In this document: positions 13,558 through 16,318 of the stretch, piece by piece
How the letters are laid out: the number at the start of each line of letters is the position of its first letter
Position numbering within the stretch: the first letter of the stretch is position 1
Origin: an uncultured Lysobacter sp.
Lineage (GTDB): Bacteria > Pseudomonadota > Gammaproteobacteria > Xanthomonadales > Xanthomonadaceae
Direction: 5' to 3'
Assembly: GCA_943913335.1 (NCBI GenBank)
Contig: CALTXS010000003.1
Span: 1 to 16,318, forward strand
Length of the DNA stretch: 16,318 nucleotides
Position numbers and translations under genes: made by a program
The notes under the pieces: model-generated
The model's input: only the letters and a program-made list of their open reading frames with translations
Told to the model about the DNA's origin: nothing
Databases searched by the model: none

Positions 13558-14304
13558 TTACCATTCCGTCCGCGACGGAATCAGACCCTGCAGCTCGGCA
13601 TCGGTCAGATTGCGCCATTGACCGAGCTTGAGGTGACCTAATTTGACGTTACCGATGCGCACCCGCACCAGCTTCTTGACCCGATAGCCGAAGTGAGCGG
13701 CCATCAGGCGAATCTGGCGATTCAAGCCCTGCACCAGGACGATGCGAAAACCGACCGGACCGATCTTGCCGGTCTTGCACGGCAACGTGGTTTGCCCGTG
13801 CAGAGGCACGCCCTTGGCCATGCCACGCAAAAATGCATCGGTCACGGAGTTATTGACGGCAACCAGGTATTCTTTTTCGAGCTTATTTTCCGCGCGCAGA
13901 ATCTCGTTAACGATATCGCCGTTGCTGGTCAGCAGGATCAGGCCTTCGCTATCTTTATCGAGACGGCCGATCGGAAATATGCGCTTGTCGTGACCGACAA
14001 AGTCGACGATGTTGCCTTTGACCGCGGAGTCAGTTGTACAGGTGACACCGGTCGGTTTGTTCAACGCAATGTACACATGGCGACGCTGGCCCTTAATGCG
14101 GGCACGCGGCATCAGGCGCTGGCCGTCGATCAGAATGAGGTCGGCTTCGGTCACCTCGGTGCCGATACCGGCGCGCTGGCCATTGACGCTGACGCGACCG
14201 TCGGCAATCAGGCGATCGGCCTCACGGCGCGAGCAATGTCCGGTACCTGCGATGAACTTGTTCAGTCGAACCGGGGCGGCACCTGGATCTTGAGTATCGC
14301 TCAA
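13558..14304 (-). CDS. rluF: 23S rRNA/tRNA pseudouridine synthase RluF
   Basis: RsuA-family pseudouridine synthase of the RluF subgroup; in E. coli RluF modifies U2604 of 23S rRNA and U35 of tRNA-Tyr. Length 248 aa. An S4 RNA-binding domain covers about 11-60 (VRLNKFIAGTGHCSRREADRLIADGRVSVNG). The catalytic domain has ALNKPTGVTCTTD, then NIVDFVGHDKRIFPIGRLDKDSEGLILLTSNGDIV with catalytic D116, then LRAENKLEKEYLVAVN. The NIVDFV and FPIGRLDKDS stretch points to RluF rather than RluB or RsuA. GLNRQIRLMAAHFGYRVKKLVRVRIGN is the conserved end. The start is TTG 14304, which directly follows the upstream GNAT stop (TGA then TTG), with GGTGG 5 nt upstream. No better in-frame start is visible. Confidence 0.9.
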   Translation of the reverse strand: MSDTQDPGAAPVRLNKFIAGTGHCSRREADRLIADGRVSVNGQRAGIGTEVTEADLILIDGQRLMPRARIKGQRRHVYIALNKPTGVTCTTDSAVKGNIVDFVGHDKRIFPIGRLDKDSEGLILLTSNGDIVNEILRAENKLEKEYLVAVNNSVTDAFLRGMAKGVPLHGQTTLPCKTGKIGPVGFRIVLVQGLNRQIRLMAAHFGYRVKKLVRVRIGNVKLGHLKLGQWRNLTDAELQGLIPSRTEW

Positions 14305-14577
14305 TCAGACCACCAAATCATTGTAGTCGGGATGCTTGGCAATCCATGCTTCGGCATAGGTGCAATCCGGAGACACTTTGAGATTCGCACTGCGTGCGTG
14401 TTCAAATGCGGACTTGACCAGCTGCCCGGCGATGCCGCGGCCACCGATCTCCGAAGGGACGCCCGTGTGCGTGATGTGCATAACGCCGCCGAGCTCCGTG
14501 TAGTTCAACTCGGCCTCGATGCCTTCGACAACTGTAACGAAACGCGATTCCTGCGGACGATGTTCAATGGTATTCAT
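14305..14577 (-). CDS. Small GNAT-fold acetyltransferase (COG2388-type)
   Basis: A 90-aa minimal GNAT-fold protein of the COG2388 (YidJ/GCN5-like, human NATD1-like) type. It has the family pattern: an N-terminal beta part ESRFVTVVEGIEAELNYTELGGVMHITHTGVPSEIGGRGIAGQLV, with the acetyl-CoA-binding GGRGIAGQL loop. It ends in the hallmark SPDCTYAEAWIAKHPDYNDLV. Substrate is unknown. ATG 14577 has GGGAG upstream, 9 nt away. The stop is immediately followed by the TTG start of rluF, so the pair is coupled. It lies 29 bp after the rhomboid stop and is probably in the same minus-strand unit. Confidence 0.85.
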   Translation of the reverse strand: MNTIEHRPQESRFVTVVEGIEAELNYTELGGVMHITHTGVPSEIGGRGIAGQLVKSAFEHARSANLKVSPDCTYAEAWIAKHPDYNDLVV

Positions 14578-14606
14578 TCGATCTCTCCCGATCTGAATCT
14601 ATGATC

Positions 14607-15203
14607 TTAAGGGTTCAGCAGCTTGCCGAGGAAGTTTCCGACCAGGCCGGGCTCCAGCAGCAGCATGAACAGGATGCCGTACAGGGCACCCGCCAAGTGG
14701 GCGTTGTGATTGACGTTGTCACCTTGCTGGCGATCACGCCAGATCGAGTAACCGATAAACAGAGCCGCGTAAATAATGGCCGGCACCGGAATGAAAAACA
14801 CAAAAATCAGCGACCACGGATTAACCAGCGCGAACACCATGGTCATAGCCGACACCGCGCCGGAGGCGCCCAGGCTCATGTAGTTGGCCTGGTTTCGGTG
14901 CTTGAGATAGGTGGGCACGATGGCCACTACAATCGCACTCAGATAGAACAGCAGAAAGCCAAACGAGCCCAGACGCGCACTGACAATACGCTCAACAAAC
15001 TGCCCGAAGAAGAACAGCGTGATCATGTTGAACGCCAGATGCGAAAAGTCGGCGTGGACAAAGCCGTGGGTGACGAAACGATCCCACTGGTGGTTGCGTC
15101 GAATGGCATGAACCCAGAACACCAGGCGATCCATCAGACGTTGGTTCTTCATGGCCAGGACGGAAACAAGAACGGTCACGGCAATGATCAGTAAGGTCAT
15201 CAT
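14607..15203 (-). CDS. Rhomboid family intramembrane serine protease
   Basis: A 198-aa inner-membrane serine protease with about six membrane segments. The catalytic dyad is visible: S114 in SLGASGAVSA (GxSG) and H169 in NHNAHLAGALYG. H55 and N59 in HADFSHLAFNMITLFFFG match the oxyanion-stabilising residues known from GlpG. The protein is compact (no cytosolic domain) and begins MMTLLIIAVTVLVSVLAM. Two adjacent ATGs (15203 and 15200) are possible; AGAGG lies about 12 nt upstream of the first. Substrates are unknown; rhomboids cleave membrane proteins within or near their membrane helix. It lies between the ABC-F gene and the small GNAT gene, all on the minus strand. Confidence 0.93.
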   Translation of the reverse strand: MMTLLIIAVTVLVSVLAMKNQRLMDRLVFWVHAIRRNHQWDRFVTHGFVHADFSHLAFNMITLFFFGQFVERIVSARLGSFGFLLFYLSAIVVAIVPTYLKHRNQANYMSLGASGAVSAMTMVFALVNPWSLIFVFFIPVPAIIYAALFIGYSIWRDRQQGDNVNHNAHLAGALYGILFMLLLEPGLVGNFLGKLLNP

Positions 15204-15245
15204 GAACTGGCGGCGCCTCTTAGAGTCAGGGATTGCAAATACAGT

Positions 15246-16318
15246 TTATTCAAGCTCGGTCCACCGTGCATAGGCGGCATCCAGCTCCGCCTGAGCGGCC
15301 TCTAGCGTCTCACTGACCCGGCGCAGCGCCGCAGGATCGCCGAAAATCCCCGGATCGGACAATTGCGCGGTCAGCTGCGCAATCTGCTGTTCCAGCCCAT
15401 CAATAACCGGCGGCAACTGCTCCAGTTCGCGCTGCTCTTTGTAGCTGAGCTTGCGCTTGGGCGTCTCGTTGACCGCACTCGATGTAACCGTCGCAGCGGC
15501 TTGCGGTTTGCTCGAAGCGCTAGCGGCGGCGTTCTCGCGCGCTTTGGCCTGACGCTCCCAATCCTCGTAACCGCCGACCACTTCGGTGATCTGGCCACCG
15601 CCTTCGAACACCCACAGCTGGGTGGTGACGTTGTCGAGGAATTCGCGGTCATGGCTGACCAGCAGCAAGGTGCCCGAGTAATCGGCCAGCAGTTCTTCGA
15701 GCAGTTCGAGCGTTTCGACATCGAGATCGTTGGTGGGTTCGTCCATCACCAGCAGGTTCGAAGGCTGAGCAAACAACTTAGCCAACAGCAGACGATTGCG
15801 CTCACCGCCCGACAACGCGGAGATCGGTGCGCGGGCACGCTCGGGGCTGAACAGGAACTCCTGCAGATAACCGATCGGATGCTTGCGCGCGCCGTTGATC
15901 TCCACAAAGTCACGACCTTCGGCGACGTTTTCGAGTGCGTTCCAGTCCTCGCGCAGGATCGAACGGTACTGATCGAAATACGCCACCTGCAATTGCGTAC
16001 CAATAGTGATCTGTCCCTGATCGGGCTGCATTTGCCCAAGCAGCAGCTTGATCAGCGTGGACTTGCCGGTACCGTTGGGGCCGACTAGACCAATGCGGTC
16101 GCCGCGCAGCACCGTGGAGCTGAAATCGCGAATCAGACAACGATCGCTAAAGCCGTGGGTGACGTTGTCGAGCAGGAAGACACGCTTGCCGGATCCCTGT
16201 GCCGACGAGATTTCCATCCGCACGTTACCTTGCGCGTTACGGCGCTGGCTGCGTTCATCGCGCATGGCCTTGAGACGGCGAACACGGCCTTCGTCACGGG
16301 TGCGACGGGCCTTGATAC
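15246..16318 (-). CDS. uup: ABC-F family ATPase, Uup type (N-terminal part outside window)
   Basis: Soluble ATP-binding protein with two ABC domains, no membrane part. ABC-F proteins act on ribosomes or, for Uup, bind branched DNA and 50S-related targets. The window holds the C-terminal 356 residues. They start with the Uup inter-domain linker (KARRTRDEGRVRRLKAMRDERSQRR), then the second ABC domain: Walker A GPNGTGKST, signature LSGGERNRLLLAKL, Walker B NLLVMDEPTNDLD and switch LLVSHDREFLDNV. The last about 75 residues (KRKLSYKEQRELEQLPPVIDGLEQQIAQL...) form the Uup coiled-coil C-terminal domain, which distinguishes it from EttA and most others. The frame remains open to the right edge, so the start is not seen. 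It is upstream of the rhomboid gene; the gap is 42 bp. Confidence 0.9.
   Translation of the reverse strand, partial: IKARRTRDEGRVRRLKAMRDERSQRRNAQGNVRMEISSAQGSGKRVFLLDNVTHGFSDRCLIRDFSSTVLRGDRIGLVGPNGTGKSTLIKLLLGQMQPDQGQITIGTQLQVAYFDQYRSILREDWNALENVAEGRDFVEINGARKHPIGYLQEFLFSPERARAPISALSGGERNRLLLAKLFAQPSNLLVMDEPTNDLDVETLELLEELLADYSGTLLLVSHDREFLDNVTTQLWVFEGGGQITEVVGGYEDWERQAKARENAAASASSKPQAAATVTSSAVNETPKRKLSYKEQRELEQLPPVIDGLEQQIAQLTAQLSDPGIFGDPAALRRVSETLEAAQAELDAAYARWTELE

Noticed and set aside
1-16318. CRISPR arrays, insertion sequences, prophage, toxin-antitoxin or defence genes, tRNA or rRNA
   Set aside because: None was found. No regularly spaced repeats, transposase or integrase motifs, or RNA gene signatures are seen by eye, and base composition looks even across the window.

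Overview
The window looks like ordinary chromosome of a gammaproteobacterium, most likely in or near the Xanthomonadales (Lysobacter/Xanthomonas/Rhodanobacter-like). The lineage call is an inference. It rests on moderately high GC, a glycine-zipper protein carrying the ATITDIEPIT-type segment, a DUF6116-like small membrane protein, a fused alpha-beta 2-oxoacid dehydrogenase E1, an RluF-type pseudouridine synthase, and repeated TGN-TACANT extended -10 boxes. I see no tRNA, rRNA, CRISPR array, insertion sequence, prophage or integrase.

Layout. Bases 1-3019 (minus strand) hold a tight three-gene unit transcribed gcdH (glutaryl-CoA dehydrogenase), GNAT acetyltransferase, then a TPP-dependent 2-oxoacid dehydrogenase E1 that runs off the left edge. 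The genes are 8 bp apart, then overlap by 1 base. Next come a terminator and a minus-strand glycine-zipper envelope protein (3141-3872). A plus-strand pair follows: a small DUF6116-like membrane protein and a TatD-family hydrolase (4017-5033). The tatD 3' end overlaps the convergent tcdA (tRNA ct6A cyclase) by 15 bp. Divergent from tcdA is a membrane-anchored cytochrome c'-like protein (5927-6376). A tandem-hairpin bidirectional terminator separates it from a minus-strand cold-shock protein gene with a structured leader of about 150 nt.

Divergent from the cold-shock gene is a DUF456-type membrane protein (7014-7541). It is followed by a convergent class I [4Fe-4S] fumarase (7574-9139, minus). 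Fumarase shares a divergent promoter region with ferredoxin-NADP reductase fpr (9267-10061, plus). A secreted M3 family peptidyl-dipeptidase (10159-12360) follows. Its terminator abuts the start codon of a small SnoaL/NTF2-like protein (12416-12784). The right part is minus-strand: the end of an ABC-F ATPase of the Uup type, a rhomboid protease, a small COG2388-type acetyltransferase, rluF, and a putative DUF3298-like lipoprotein.

Themes. Central and acyl-CoA metabolism (fumarase, GcdH, E1), redox (Fpr, cytochrome c'), RNA modification and ribosome-associated functions (TcdA, RluF, Uup) and envelope or protein turnover (M3 peptidase, rhomboid, glycine-zipper protein) are mixed together, as in a housekeeping region. 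I did not find a convincing new multi-gene system. The most interesting signals are regulatory: a terminator, promoter, RBS and start codon packed into about 40 bp at 12377-12418; divergent csp/DUF456 promoters that appear to share a palindromic -35 hexamer; hairpins in the csp leader; and non-ATG starts on three minus-strand genes.
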